Shown in pieces: positions 1 to 12,400 of a DNA stretch of 64,000 bases. Source of the DNA: Gari tellinella (taxonomy: Eukaryota; Mollusca; Bivalvia; Cardiida; Psammobiidae); the NCBI GenBank assembly GCA_922989275.2, contig OV277861.1, positions 48,151,623-48,215,622 on the forward strand. The letters are read 5' to 3'. The notes under the pieces are model-generated. The model was not told the DNA's origin and did not search any database. It was given only the letters and a program-made list of their open reading frames with translations. The position numbers and the translations under genes are program-made. The first letter of the stretch is position 1. Each line of letters begins with the position of its first letter.

Positions 1-78
1 ACATTCTCCTTTATTTATAGCCTGCTTTAAATGGACACCTGTCCTATAAACTAGGGACAGGCTATGGGGTAAAGGGTG
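1..78 (-). repeat. Family A MITE, right-hand fragment
   Basis: The window opens inside the right arm of the family A MITE described at 14648-14873: CCTGCTTTAA, then the conserved AGGCTATGGGGTAAAGGGT end. The left part lies outside the window. Confidence 0.8.
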
Positions 79-669
79 AAGTCAGAATGACATTTTAGTG
101 AAACCAGTATATGCATACTATGCAAACAATGTAGATCCCAATCAGGAGGCATTTATAATCAGGGTTTGCCTAATTTGTTTTTAATAATTTTCTAAAATCA
201 GCATAATGTGGTTGTTTTTACCTATTGTAATTGATCATGGTAGTTTCATCTATGAGAATTACCCATAATCAAAACAAGTTTAACCTATATCCATTCAAAG
301 TTGTAGATTCTAGAGTGTAAACAATATTGGATATGACATATTGTTTTGATGATTAACATAATGTACATAAAGTTATATAATAAATGAAATTAATTGGAAT
401 TTTATGTGATAAAGGGAGGTAATTAGTCGACTTATATGTATGCAGTAAACAGCGCTGCTTGCTCTGTATTAGTGTTTTCTTCTGACTTGTCAAAGTTATT
501 TTTAGACTGGAACATTCTAAAATTTTAAAAGGGATGATCACCGTACTCGTTGATTTTCGTACGGTCAGCCAGGGATACGGAAAGCTGAATTTATAGTGTG
601 TGATGTACAGTAGAGAAGACATTATTTCACGAATAAACGCAAACACAATGCACTAAACTATAGAAAATT
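79..669. other. AT-rich stretch with no recognised feature
   Basis: No exon with splice signals, no RNA gene and none of the named repeat families could be recognised. A 97-codon minus-strand frame here has no family resemblance and looks like chance. Confidence 0.5.
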
Positions 670-775
670 GATTTTATCTTTTTAATCTGGGTGGCAAACA
701 GGTTGGAGCCTGATTAGACGCCAGGTTACCGGGCGTCCAATCTGGCTCCAACCTGTTTGCAATGGACATAATAGT
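670..775. repeat. Family F-type hairpin fragment
   Basis: A near-perfect inverted repeat, GCAAACAGGTTGGAGCC to GGCTCCAACCTGTTTGC, lies around a GACGCCaggttaccGGGCGTC loop. It belongs to the AAACAG hairpin clan best seen at 8942-9147. The outer ends are not recognisable. Confidence 0.65.
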
Positions 776-1189
776 TATTAGCATAAACACGTTTATTGAG
801 AATGAATAACATATCAGTAAAATTAGGGCAGCTGTCTTGTGCTGCACGAGGATCATGCTTATCTCAATTTGGAAAGTGTACGACTATATAGATCCGATGT
901 TACCCTGTTATCTTTTTACCATTATGGACTATTCGGTTCTAAAAATAACTCTGACTGGTCACAAAAATCGGACAATACATATTAGTTGGCTAATTAGCTG
1001 AAATCAATAGATCAATGTTTTCTGTACAAAACTTGTCATAACAAATTGAATAGTTAAGAACACTTTTCTCTCATAATGAATCTAAACATCAAGCAATGAA
1101 ACTAGAAACATTGTAGAAACAAATAATTATATACAGAGAAGAACACGTTTGCTTCTTATACTAATTTGTTAGCTGAAGCAATTATTTTC

Positions 1190-1262
1190 ATTGCAAATAG
1201 CCTGGAGCCTGGCCAGATGCTGGGCAACCTGGTGCCAGGTGAGGCTAAAAGCTATTTGCCAA
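1190..1262. repeat. Family F-type hairpin fragment
   Basis: Short imperfect palindrome: GCAAATAGCCTGGAGCCTGG, then a gatgCTGGGCAACCTGGtg centre, then a diverged right arm ending GCTATTTGCC. Probably an old member of the AAACAG hairpin clan. The flanking 776-1189 and 1263-1807 hold no feature I can recognise. Confidence 0.45.
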
Positions 1263-1807
1263 TGCGTTCAAAATATAAAAAAATTCACTGAATAACAGAA
1301 ATATGTAGCCATAACCAGATTTCGTATTGTATGTATATTATGTATGCCCATGGACTGTAAAGTCTATTGCAAAATAAACTATCTATCTAAACTATCTATC
1401 ATACTCTTGTTTAGCTGAATACATCAAGGACAGATAACCTTAAACACAAGGATTTGATTTCATCCAATTTTCATCCGATCAAAGAACTATATATTATGTT
1501 ACTTAATTTGTGTGCAAGTAACTCAAATTAATTCAACACTGTTTAACATGTCATTTTCAACAGTTAAGGGCCAAAAACTCTTGACCAGTTGGCCTGAGTT
1601 CAAACACAATCACAATCATTCCAGAACTTATAGCCATATATAATTTTACAAAGTTTTATAAAAATTATTCAAATTTATAGACATTATAGCGTAAAGAATA
1701 CTGAAATAAAGCCTTTTCTAGCATATCTGAGTACATCAAGGGCAGATAACTCTTGGTGCAATGATTCATTTCAACAGTAGTCATACTCCTTCAAGAACTT
1801 ATACCTA

Positions 1808-1951
1808 CAGTTCTTCTTCTCTACAAAGTCACCCAATGGGAGACACAGATTGTGTGTGTTGTTTGGTGGCAGTCGTTATAGAGAGGGAAAATTAAGATTT
1901 GGCTTACATTTGCAAACAGCTTCAATCCAGATCAGATGCCGGGTAACGCGT
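1808..1951. repeat. Family N MITE, left half
   Basis: Begins after TA with CAGTTCTTCTTCTCTACAA and shares the block 'cacccaatgggagaca...gtcgttatagagaggga' with the complete copy at 50965-51270. It continues into the left arm of the AAACAG hairpin (atccagatcagatgccgggt) and is then truncated. Confidence 0.6.
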
Positions 1952-2105
1952 GGAAGGTATACTGCCTTTTTAAGCCTCTAAATTCATTTCTCCACTACAG
2001 AAAACATTTCTACTTTGTACAGTCATGAATATGCAAGAAACAGTTCATATATCCTATAAAATGCTAGCTTAAAATAGGCCAAAAGTCACACAGAATGCTC
2101 CTTAA

Positions 2106-3211
2106 TGCTAGGTTCACACCATGGGCGAATGCCGCGCTTTAAATCAGCGAGAAAAGCGTCGTCATTTTTGTTAACTTTTAAAAAAATATCACGATCTCTT
2201 ACGCTCTGATAAGCTCTGATACGCTCTGGTACGAATTGGTTGCCGCTTTGGGACGAATTATTACCCGACTTGTTCCGGTTCCTCGCGCTTTGGTCCCGCT
2301 TTGATCAGGCGTTGTTACGCTTGAAATCATGCTTTAATAAGCTTTATAACACTTTATTACGCTTTGATGCGATTATGGCGCTTTAAATCAGGCTCTGATA
2401 CGATTATCAAGCTTTGTTATGCATTGTAACGCTCTGTTCAGCTCTGTTACGCATTGGAAAATGTCAAGATCGCCAATTTCATGCTGTTTTTGATCCAGAG
2501 CCTATATAAAGATGCAGAAGTTCCACAAAATCATTGCATCTTTGACTCCAGAACACGAAGGCAGAACAACAAGATCCAGAAGTTCCAGATGTACCTGAGC
2601 ATGATCTATCTGAAGAAGACATGATGTTTGTCTCCTTGTTGTATAACTAAATCCTAGCCCTTGAGAGCGTGAAAGAGCGTGAGAGAGCGTGAAGAAACTT
2701 GCCAAGCGTAACAAAGCCTGACAAAACGTGTCAATCCTTGATCGAAGCATCTCAATTCATGAAAACGTAACAAATCGTAACAAAGCGTGTCAGATCTTGA
2801 AAGCATCTGACCTCGTGTCAGATGTTCATGCCAGATCGTAACAAATCTTGAGACATCTTAACTAAGCGTGTCAAGTGGCGACAGACCGTGAAGAATGGGG
2901 TCCCCGCTTTGAACCAAGCTCTGTTAAGCTTTCCTACGCTTTGAGTCAAGCTTTGCTGAGCTTTGTTACGCTTTGTTAAGCTTTGATAAGCTTTGATAAG
3001 CTTTGGTACGCTCTAGGCGCTTAAATCAATTTGTGACAGAGCGCCCAAAACTTTTAAACAGTTTAAAAAAATTGGGCGCTCTTGCCGAATGTCCCGCTTT
3101 ACTCCAAGCTTTACTGCGATCTATCACCACCCTGAAGCTTAAAACAAGCTTTGTTACGCTTTGCACGCCGCTTTAAAGCGCCATCAAAGCGCCGTTGGTG
3201 TGAACCTAGCA
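2106..3211. mobile_element. Harbinger-like non-autonomous element with degenerate repeat arms
   Basis: The ends are inverted copies of TGCTAGGTTCACACCA followed by a GGCG motif, flanked on both sides by TAA (2103-2105 and 3212-3214), a 3-bp target duplication typical of PIF/Harbinger elements. Most of the interior consists of diverged 10-12 bp units related to ACGCTTTGATAAG in the outer parts and to its complement (CAAAGCGTGTCA) in 2650-2890. A non-repetitive block at about 2480-2650 contains TATATAAAG followed by an ATG with only a short open frame, possibly a relic of a transposon promoter and gene start. No transposase is visible. The superfamily call rests on the TSD length and on the similar element at 63306. 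Confidence 0.7.
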
Positions 3212-3270
3212 TAAAGAGCATACTGATTCACTTCTAGCCTGTTTTCAGAGACTTTGTGTCTTCAATTTAG

Positions 3271-4221
3271 ACAAGAGCCCCATGGGGGCATATTTCGCTC
3301 ACCTGAGAATAGCTTGGAAATGGAGAAAATGATTTATGTCCAGGACGGGGTCAATTTTTACCCAAGGGGCATAAGTTGAACAATCTTGATAGAGGACCTG
3401 TAGAGGATGCTATGTGCCAAATATCTAAGATCAGGGTAGTAGGGTTTTAGACAAGAATATTTTTTTAAATTTCCACTGAAAAAATCTATGTTTAGCTCAT
3501 GTGACCTACATATGCAACAGAACAGAACCATTTGAACAAACTAGGTAAAGGACATCTAGAAGTGTCACCAAGCTCTGGTCATATTAGTTTCAGAGGAGAA
3601 GACATTTGAAAATTTCACTATATAACTCTATGTAAAACTGTGACCCCCGGGGTGGGCCAATTTTGACTCCAGGGGCATAATTTGAACAAACTTGATAGAG
3701 GACCTATAGATGATGCTATGTGCCAAATATCTATGCTCTGGCCCTTGTAGTTTTTAACGAGAAGATTTTTTAAGTTTTTAAAGAAAAAATCTATTTTTAG
3801 CTCCTGTGACCTAGATATGCAACAGACCAGAACCATTTGAACAAAATATGTAAAGGATATTTAGAAATGTCACCATACCAAATATCAAAGCTCTGGCTAT
3901 ATTAATGTCAGAGAAGAAGATGTTTGAAAATTTCACTATATAACTCTATGTAAAACTGTGACCCCCGGGGCGGGGCCAATTTTGACCCCAGGGGCATAAT
4001 TTGAACAAATTTGATAGAGGACCTGTAGGCAATGCTATGTGCCAAATATCTAAGCCCTGGCCCTTGTAGTTTCAGGAGAAGATTTTTTAAGTTTTCATTG
4101 AAAAAAAATCTATTTTTAGCTCCTGTGACCTAGATATGCAACGTACCAGAACAATTTGAACAAAATTGGTAATGGACATCTAGAAGTGTCACCATGCCCC
4201 CCCCCCCTCCCCCCCCCCCCC

Positions 4222-4281
<60 letters not shown>

Positions 4282-4644
4282 GCGGGCCAATTTTGACCCC
4301 AAGGGCATAATTTGAACAATCTTGATAGAGGACCTGTAGATGATGCTATGTACCAAATATCTAAGCTCTGGCCCTTGTAGATTCAGACAAGAAGATTTTC
4401 TTATTTTTTCACTTTGGTTGCCATGGCAACCAGATTTCTACATTGTTTTTAATTCTTTGAACAAATTTGAAAGAGCTTGACTCAAGGAACATTCCTGTAA
4501 AGTTTGGTTGAAATCTGTCATGCGGTTTAGGAGGAGATGTCATTTGAAGCAATTGTTAACGACGATGCACGACGCACACCGCAGGACGCCGGACACAGGG
4601 CCATCCCAATAGCTCATCTTGAGCCTTTGGCTCAGGTGAGCTAA
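3271..4644 (+). mobile_element. L element: pearl/Helitron-like, CTCACCTGAG hairpin type
   Basis: Starts ACAAGAGCCCCATGGGGGC, then GCTCACCTGAG near the 5' end, and finishes with a hairpin (GCTCATCTTGAGC...GCTCAGGTGAGC) abutting CTAA. The middle holds roughly 320-bp direct repeats, e.g. 'tctatgtaaaactgtgacccccgggg' near 3630 and 3950. It sits in what looks like the right arm of a family A copy, whose flanks join as tttag/AAACAGGCTATGGGG with no target duplication. Central tandem repeats, a 3' hairpin and a CTRR-like end without duplication are features of Helitron-type elements and of the bivalve 'pearl' elements. No coding capacity is seen. Confidence 0.7.
4197..4279. repeat. Homopolymer C tract
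   Basis: An 83-base run of C interrupted by two T residues. It replaces the 'gacccccggggcggggcc' part of a repeat unit in the L element at 3271-4644, so it looks like expansion of a short CCCCC run already present in that unit. Length is unreliable in any assembly. Confidence 0.95.
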
Positions 4645-4819
4645 AAACAGGCTATGGGGTTATGACTTAATGTCCTGTTTTTCAGTAAATTGTTTGAAAA
4701 CAACTGTTATTATTAGTTCTATATGACTAACCGCATATACTGTTTTATATTTCTTTATTTTCTTATGTTTTTATAATTCTCATAATCAGATTCAAACCTG
4801 AAAAATGTGTACATGTATA

Positions 4820-6380
4820 TAGTAAAACCTCTCTATTACGGCCCCAAAAACAAAAGCTATTTGCTTAAACAAGAGCCGCATGCGGCCCTAAATCGCTCAC
4901 CTGAGGAACCATTGTGAAATACTCAATGCAAAATGAAGTTTGTCATTGCATGGAAGTGGACTGTTGCATGAAGAAATAACTCAGAATCCGTTTGTCATTA
5001 TTTCTGTTTGAGCAAAAAGGAAAAAGATGGAAACTACATGTATATAAAAAGTCCTGGTTCATATAATATTCATTCGAAATATTATTGAATTTTGACAATG
5101 GTTACAGTTTCAGAGTAGAATATTTTTAAAGGGTTTCCTGTTTAAGTCTATGTAAAACTGATAAGCCCAGGGCGGGGCATTTTTTACCCTGAGGTCATGA
5201 TTTGAACAATCTTGGTAGAGGACCATAAGGCAAAGCTAGATGCCAAATATAAAAAATCTGGGCCTTACATTTTCAGAGAAGAAGATTTGTAAAGGTTTTA
5301 TGTTACTATATAAATCTATGTAAAACTGATAAGCCCCAGGGCAGAGCCATTTTTGACCCGGGGTCATGATTTGAACAATCTTGGTAGAGGACCGTAAGGC
5401 AAAGCTACATGCCAAATATAAAAGGTCTAGGCCATACAGTTTCAGAGAAGAAGAGTTTTAAAGGTTTTCCGATATAACTCTATGTAAAACTGAAAAGCAC
5501 TGGGGCGTGGCAATTTTTGACCCAGGGATCATGATTTGAACAATCTTGGTAGAGGACCAGAAGGCAAAGCTACATGCCAAATATAAAAGGTCTAGGCCAT
5601 ACAGTTTCAGAGAAGAAGATTTTTAAAGGTTTTCCTATATAACTCTATGTAAAACTGATAAGCCCCAGGGCGGGGTCATTTTTTACCTGGGGGTCATGAT
5701 TAGAACATTCTTGGTAAAGGTTCACAACCTGATGCTACATATGAAATTTGGTTGTCCTAGGACTTATGGTTATTGACAAGAAGATTTTTAAAGTTTTGAC
5801 TTTGTTTGTCAATATTATGTAAATACAGAAAATGACCACGCCCTCTGGCGGCCATGTTTTTTAACGGATCAAAATTCTTTGAATGATTTTGAAAGTATAT
5901 GAATTGAAAAACATTTTGGTGAAAACCAAATTGAAATCGGACCAGTAATTTTTTAGAAGAAGATTTTTTTAGATATTGTGCATGGTTGCCATGGCAACAA
6001 GACCGATAGCACCACCCACTTTTTTCAACAAGTTTTGAAGCTCACAACTACAGTATGTATCTGACCAAGTTTGGTTAAAAATGGGCCATTGGTTTCAGAG
6101 AAGAAGTTATTTGAAACAAATTGTGAACAGACGACACCAACACCAACACGGACACCGACGTATGACGGACGGCGACCGATCACAATAGCTCACCTTGAGC
6201 ACAAAGTGCTCAGGTGAGCTAATTATAAAAGACAGATAACTGCTTGAAGCAAGGTGACATTAAAACAGAAAGCTCCTTTAGGAGCTTTCTGTTTTATTGT
6301 CACCTTGCTTTAAGCAGTCACCTGTCATAAACATCTTATAAACAACACAATTTAGTGGTCGTAATAGGGAGGTTTTACTG
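4820..6380. repeat. Family B MITE split by an L element
   Basis: Left end TAGTAAAACCTCTCTATTAC at 4820. The hairpin core and right end (GTCGTAATAGGGAGGTTTTACTG) resume after 6222. The 4869-6222 L element separates the halves. The core is GCTTGAAGCAAGGTGACATT and its complement around gctcctttaggagc. Confidence 0.8.
4869..6222 (+). mobile_element. L element: pearl/Helitron-like
   Basis: Starts ACAAGAGCCGCATGCGGC and ends with the hairpin GCTCACCTTGAGC...GCTCAGGTGAGC plus TAA. The interior carries about four ~166-bp direct repeats ('ctctatgtaaaactgataagcc' near 5148, 5314, 5479, 5645). It interrupts the family B copy at 4820-6380; removing it joins GCTTAA to TTATAAAAGACAG, matching the usual family B sequence with no target duplication. 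The reverse-strand twin of the 5' GCTCACCTGAG motif sits in the 3' hairpin, as in Helentron-associated elements. Confidence 0.75.
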
Positions 6381-6408
6381 TATTTCAAATAAAGGTATAT
6401 ATCCCTAC

Positions 6409-6468
6409 CTCCACTTTCTGCCTCACTTCTGCATTGCCCTTCAGTGCGGTGATCTGAGCTCTGGCTCC
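6409..6468 (-). CDS. Kinesin-like gene, exon 17 of those seen
   Basis: 60 nt, phase 0 in and out, acceptor ...aactacag and donor GTAGGG. Encodes [20 protein letters not shown], stalk-like. The donor shows that more exons follow, but none was recognised in 1-6400. Confidence 0.8.
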
Positions 6469-9400
6469 CTGTAGTTAAAGAAATAACAAATATTGTGTCA
6501 ACTATCGAAAGGCAAGAATTATCCTTCCCTGGATCTACCACCCTCTTTTCACCAATCTATCAATATCCTTCCCTGGATCTACCACCCTCTTTTCACCAAT
6601 CTATCGTTATCCTTCCCCAGATCTACCAACCTCTTTTCACCAATCCATCAATATCCTTCCCTGGATCTACCACCCTCTTTTCACCAATCTATCAATATCC
6701 TTCCCTGGATCTACCACCCTCTTTTCACCAATCTATCAATATCCTTCCCCAGATCTACCATCCTCTTTTCACCAATCTATCAATATCCTTCTCACCCTCT
6801 TTTTGCCAAACTAAGGAAGATTGGCCGAGAGTTCCAAGGACCAAAGCCCCGAGGGAAAAGTCGTCATGTTGCCAGTAGCTTTGAGGATGTCCACAGTAGT
6901 GGACCAAACAATCAGCAATAAAAAAAGAATAAGCTCTTCTTATTATTATTATCATCACTTCGCTTCATCAAGAATGATGATTATGAGAAACAAGTGTTGT
7001 TATTTGAGGAAAAACTATTATTTATGGAAACAATGAATAGGAAGCTGTAGAAATTACTGGACAGGATAGGGGAAAAAAACAATCTGACCAAACATTAACA
7101 CAATCAACCCTAGCGACGAGTATTCTCATCATTTACAAACAAACCTGTGATGATTAAACGTGTCTCATGCAAACAGTGTAGACCCTGGGTCTACACTGTT
7201 TGTAATTTTGAAATATATTGCTAAAATCACCCCTAAATAGTCAATAATGGACTAGAACTTTTTTTGGAATTGTCCATTAAAAGTTTCGGGTGTGAATGAG
7301 TAAAAAAAGATAAATGTAACATTTACTGGCTAACAGTACAGTAACCTTTAATTTATTCCTCTACTGAAGAAAATAGTTCCAATTTATACTGTAATAAATA
7401 AGATTCATAAGAAGTATTTTCTATATTCTAGCAGATAATAGCTTAAAGCAGGAGGAAAGTAAAGCAGAATGCGCTTTAAGGCACATTCTGCTTTACTTTC
7501 AACCTGCTTTAAGTGATCACCTGTCTTCAAAACTAGAAACAGGCTATGGGATAACACAAGTTTACATTTTATACCCTTTGTATTCAGACTATCCATGTCA
7601 ACTTTACTCACGTCTTTCTCAAGCTGTTGTTTCTCCTCTATCTCATTTAGCTGGAATTTCAAGAGCTTGAGTTTGTCTGTCTCATGTTTCAGTCTTTCCT
7701 TCAGGCTGTGAATGGAGTTCACTAGCGCTTTGTTCTCAGATTCTGAAACCTTCCCTGAAAACAAAATGACATACATAGTTTGTTCCCAACAAAAATGTCG
7801 TAACGAGTTTGTTGTTATATTGAGTATATTTTCCCACAGAATTCGTGTCGATAACTGAGAATTCCGTTGTAACGGATGTCCTTGTATCAAGTCTTGACTG
7901 TTCACCTGTTAACTATTCTAGAATGCTTTTAGATACATAAATATAGCTGAAAGATTATAAAGGTTTTGAGTTGAGTCTGAGATCATTCTCAAGCATTTGA
8001 TTGGTCAGATTTGAGCTTTTGCAAAAGCAAAAGCTCAAATCTGACCAATTAAATGTTTGAGAATGATCACAAACTCAACTGAAAAGATTTATAACCTTGG
8101 ACTATGACTTAGGTAATAGTATCCTTAATGTTCCTGAATTGTTCAAAGTTTGAGTTTTGAGTGAGAGTAATCAAAATTGGTTTGGTTGATTTGTTTGTTA
8201 ACGTCTGTTTTTACCATCTATAAACTAATTGGACACCATAGAGTGAGGGAAACAGATACAGAAAGCCTGGGCGCGATGCCCTACTCTACTTATGGGCAGA
8301 GTTCTCTGGTCCATTTTGATGCCCAGTGAAAAACACTGATACATCGGACCTCTGTTTATATTCTAGCAGATGGTAGCTTAAAGCAGGCTTGAGGCACATT
8401 CTGCTTTACTTTCAACCTTCTTTAAGTGGTCACCTGTCTTCAAACCTAGAAACAGCCTATGGGGGAAAGGGTTAAAAAAATGTGCCAGCATAAAGCAAAG
8501 CAAAGACAGACTCTCTAACCTTTTTCAGCAAATTTGGAATACTGGGCAATTTTACTCTGGAGTTCTGCCTTCACTTGATCAATAACGTGTCTCTTCTCCC
8601 GGTACTGGGCTGTGATCTAGGAGCAAAATCAGAAACATAAACATTTCATACAGTATACAGTAAAACCTCTCTATTACGACAACTAAAATTTCTTAATTAT
8701 TAGGTGTCTAAGACAAGTGACTGCTTAAAGCAAGGTGAAAGTAAAGCAGGAATCTGTTTTAGGAGCTGTCTATTTTACTTTCACCTTGCTTTAAACTTTA
8801 ACCTGTCTTTTTACAAACAATTAGCCCCCTTTTTTGTGCTTATAATAGAGATGTTTCACTGTATACAATTTTTGAAACTTACATGTATAAATAAAAAACA
8901 CTATTTACTGTTCCATTCTCCTGTACACCACCTGGTCTTAACCCTTAGCCCGCCAAATAAATTGTCGTCTGCTATATTTCTCGTCTGATTCAAGTTTCAA
9001 AGTGCTTCAAAGTTGCTCAAAATTGCTGAAAATGTTGTCCGAGTGTCAAACAGCTTGGATCCGGATGAGACGCCGAGTTACTCGGCGTCTCATCCGGATC
9101 CAAGCTGTTTGCATATGGAGCTATAGTCGTGAGTGGCAGGCTAAGGGTTAATAATATCCAACCTTGTGAAATAGAGTTAACATGTGCTATCCTTTTATAA
9201 ATACAATGTAACCTACTTATACATTTCATACTGGTATAGGCCGATTTTATTGACCTGACAGGGCAGAGTTTTCGATGCGGACCTTTGCATTTCAACTTTG
9301 GTGGTGGCAGCACACTGTTGTAGTCTGCCGTTTTTTTCTCAAGATTACATATTAGTGGACATTTTGACAGTTGGATTTAAGCTGTTTGCAAATGTAAACC

Positions 9401-12400
9401 AAGTCTTAATGTTCTCTCCCTATAACAACTCCCTCCGAACAACACACACAATCTTTGTCTTCCATTAGATGTTGTTGTAGAGAGGGAGCACTGTGCACAC
9501 ATTTTTCACGTGGATATGGCTGCACACCCATGTGTTTGTTCATGTTGAAAGAATCGGTAAATAACTATTTAATACGGAACTATACCTGTCAACCCTAAAA
9601 TCAAATGTAAATCAAAGGTTAGCTCTGCCCTGCCAGTTGAAAAATTTCGAGATTCTAATGAATAGTGACACCATAGGGTTTAATGCAGATATAAGGATTT
9701 TAGTTTTTTAAAATTTAATACTCCCCTTATTGGGAGCTCTGATAATAAAGAAGAAAGATTCAATTTAACAACAACTTAAACATACTTGGACAGTCTACAT
9801 TCCATTTAAAAGTAAACTATAAGTAAAAAAAAGGACAATATCTTTGCCTGCTTTACCTGCCTTGTTGTAATGAGTTGCCCTTTTGAAACTAAACAAGTAT
9901 TCAAATATATTGGAAGTTTGAAATAAATAACTTTCTACAGTTACTGAATAATTTCATATACAAATTCTTAGTCAAACAAGGGCAATAACTCTGCATTGAC
10001 ACATCCCATGGTTATCTGCTTTGTTGAAAGGTGATGCCCTTTTGAAACTGAACAAGTATTCAAAGTTTCAAGTTAATACCTATGGTAATTATTGAGAAAT
10101 TTCAATTTACAAGTTTTATGTAAATAAAAAAAAGGGCAATAACTCTGGAATGGCACATCCCCGATCACCTTTCTTGTTTGCATGAGTTGCCCTTTTGATA
10201 TAACACAAGTATTTAAAGTTTCAAGTTAATACCTTTGACAGTTATTAAGATATTGCAATTTACAAGTTTTAAGTAAATAAATCAAGGGCAATTACTCTGG
10301 AATTACAATCACAGAGTAACCTACCTTGTTGTAATGAGTTTTCCTTTTAATACTTAACAAGTATTCAAGTTAATATCTTTCATAGTTATTTAGATATGTT
10401 AATTTATAACTTTTAAGTAAATAAAACAAGGGCAATAACTCTGGATACACAAACCTCAGGGTTACCTGTCTTATTGTAATGAGTTGTCCTTTTGATACTG
10501 AATAACTATTCAAAGATTCAAGTTAATATCTTTTATAGTTATTTAGATATGTTAATTTACAATTTTTAAGTAAATAAAACAAGGGCAATAACTCTGAAAT
10601 TACAAATTTCAGGGTTATCTGTCTTGTTGTAATGAGTTGCCCTTTTGATACTTAACAAGTATTCCAAGTTTCAAATGGATACCTTTGATAGTTATTGAGT
10701 TATGTTAATTTTTAATTTTTAAGTAAATAAAACAAGGGCAATAACTCTGAAATGACAAATCCCAGGGTTACCTGCCTTGTTGTAATGAGTTGCCCTTTTG
10801 ATACTGAACAACTATTCCAAGTTTCAAATGGATACCTTTGATAGTTATAGATATATATTAATCTATAATTTTTAAGTAAATAAAACAAGGGCAATAACTC
10901 TGAAATGACAAATCCCAGGGTTACCTGGCTTATTGTAATGAGTTGCCCTTTTGATACTGAACAACTATTCCAAGTTTCAAATGGATACCTTCAGGGGTGT
11001 AGCTTGGCCGAAATGAAAGTGTAGGCATATCTTTTCTAGGGTGGTCCGGGGGCATGCTCCCCCGAAAAAATTTTGAGTTCTACAACACTGTAGACGCATT
11101 TAAGGAGGGTCTGGGGAGACATTTATATGAAGAATTAATGAAATGAAAAGCTTCAAACAACAGACAATTTTAATTTTTTGCAAAGGAATATGTATGCATG
11201 CATATTTTCTTGAAAAACTCACCAAAAAACAACCCCACATCAATTAGTATATCATAGGGTCTAATACCGTAATTTTTTCATTAACATACTCGCTACTTGA
11301 AATTCTTTGGATGTAACTTTCTTTTGGGACAAATTGATCGAGCACACTACAGGCCCGTATGAAATCCAAAGTAACTATACTAATTTATGAACTCACTATT
11401 ACTAGGAGTGGATTGGGGAGGGTTGATTCCTAGATAGTCTCTGGCTTGTTCTGAGAGCGTTTTTGCGCGTCTAAGACAGGTAAATTCTGCCATAAATATA
11501 TGTAAAAACTCGGCTGAAAATGACATAAATTTTCTGTTCCAGGTTATTATTATGTAATTGTTGACAGGTTGTCTTCCATTAATCCCTAAGTTAGACTCTA
11601 ACACCACCCTATTTCTATTTTTATTGCATTTTTTTTTAACTTTTTGAATTGTCACAAGTATGAGGACAGTGTGTACGCGGCAGCACGTGTTTTGCATAAG
11701 GCAGCTACATGTACAATTGAACAATGATTATACCAATTAATAAGTGTACGCTTTCTTAATAGGGGGGTTCGGGGGTATGCTCCCCCGGGAAATTTTTTAT
11801 TCCTAGATAGTCTCTAGGTGCGTTCTGAGGTCTTTTCCCGCGTTTGATAATGGCAAAATACTAACATGATTATATGTAAAAATAATTTGGGTTCACCTCT
11901 AACCCCCTTAGATGTCATTTTTTTTGCTTTTTTCTGCATTTTTAGCCCTTTTTATTTTTTGGACTTCTGAAAAAAAAGTGTAGGCACGTGCCTACTTGCC
12001 TAATAGGAAGCTACGCCAATGACCTTTGATAGTTGTTGAGAAATCAAGTCTTACAAAAACCGTAAGCAAAAAACTTAACCGACGCAGACGCTGACGCAGA
12101 CGCAGACGACAGGGTGACGACAATAGCTCGACTTTTCGAAAAAGTCGAGCTAAAAATTATAAATAGATTGTAGCATTTGAAGAGCACAAAGTTTATTCAG
12201 CATTAACCCTTTCCCTCATAGAAGCGCCTTTTAGCGCATTCAATTTATTCCTTCGCTGTAGAAAATATTTCCAATTTATACATTCATGCATATGTATCAT
12301 AAGAAATATTTTCTATATTCCTGCAGATGGTAGCTTAAAGTAGACTGAATGTAAAGCAGAATGAGACTTACGGCACATTCTGCTTTATCTTCAACCTGCT

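Noticed and set aside
4116..4319. Glycine-rich minus-strand frame
   Set aside because: Poly-G translation of the homopolymer C tract.
6493..6921. 142- and 127-codon plus-strand frames with [20 protein letters not shown] repeats
   Set aside because: Two overlapping frames are open through the 44-bp minisatellite, as expected for a repeat without stops; no splice or coding evidence.
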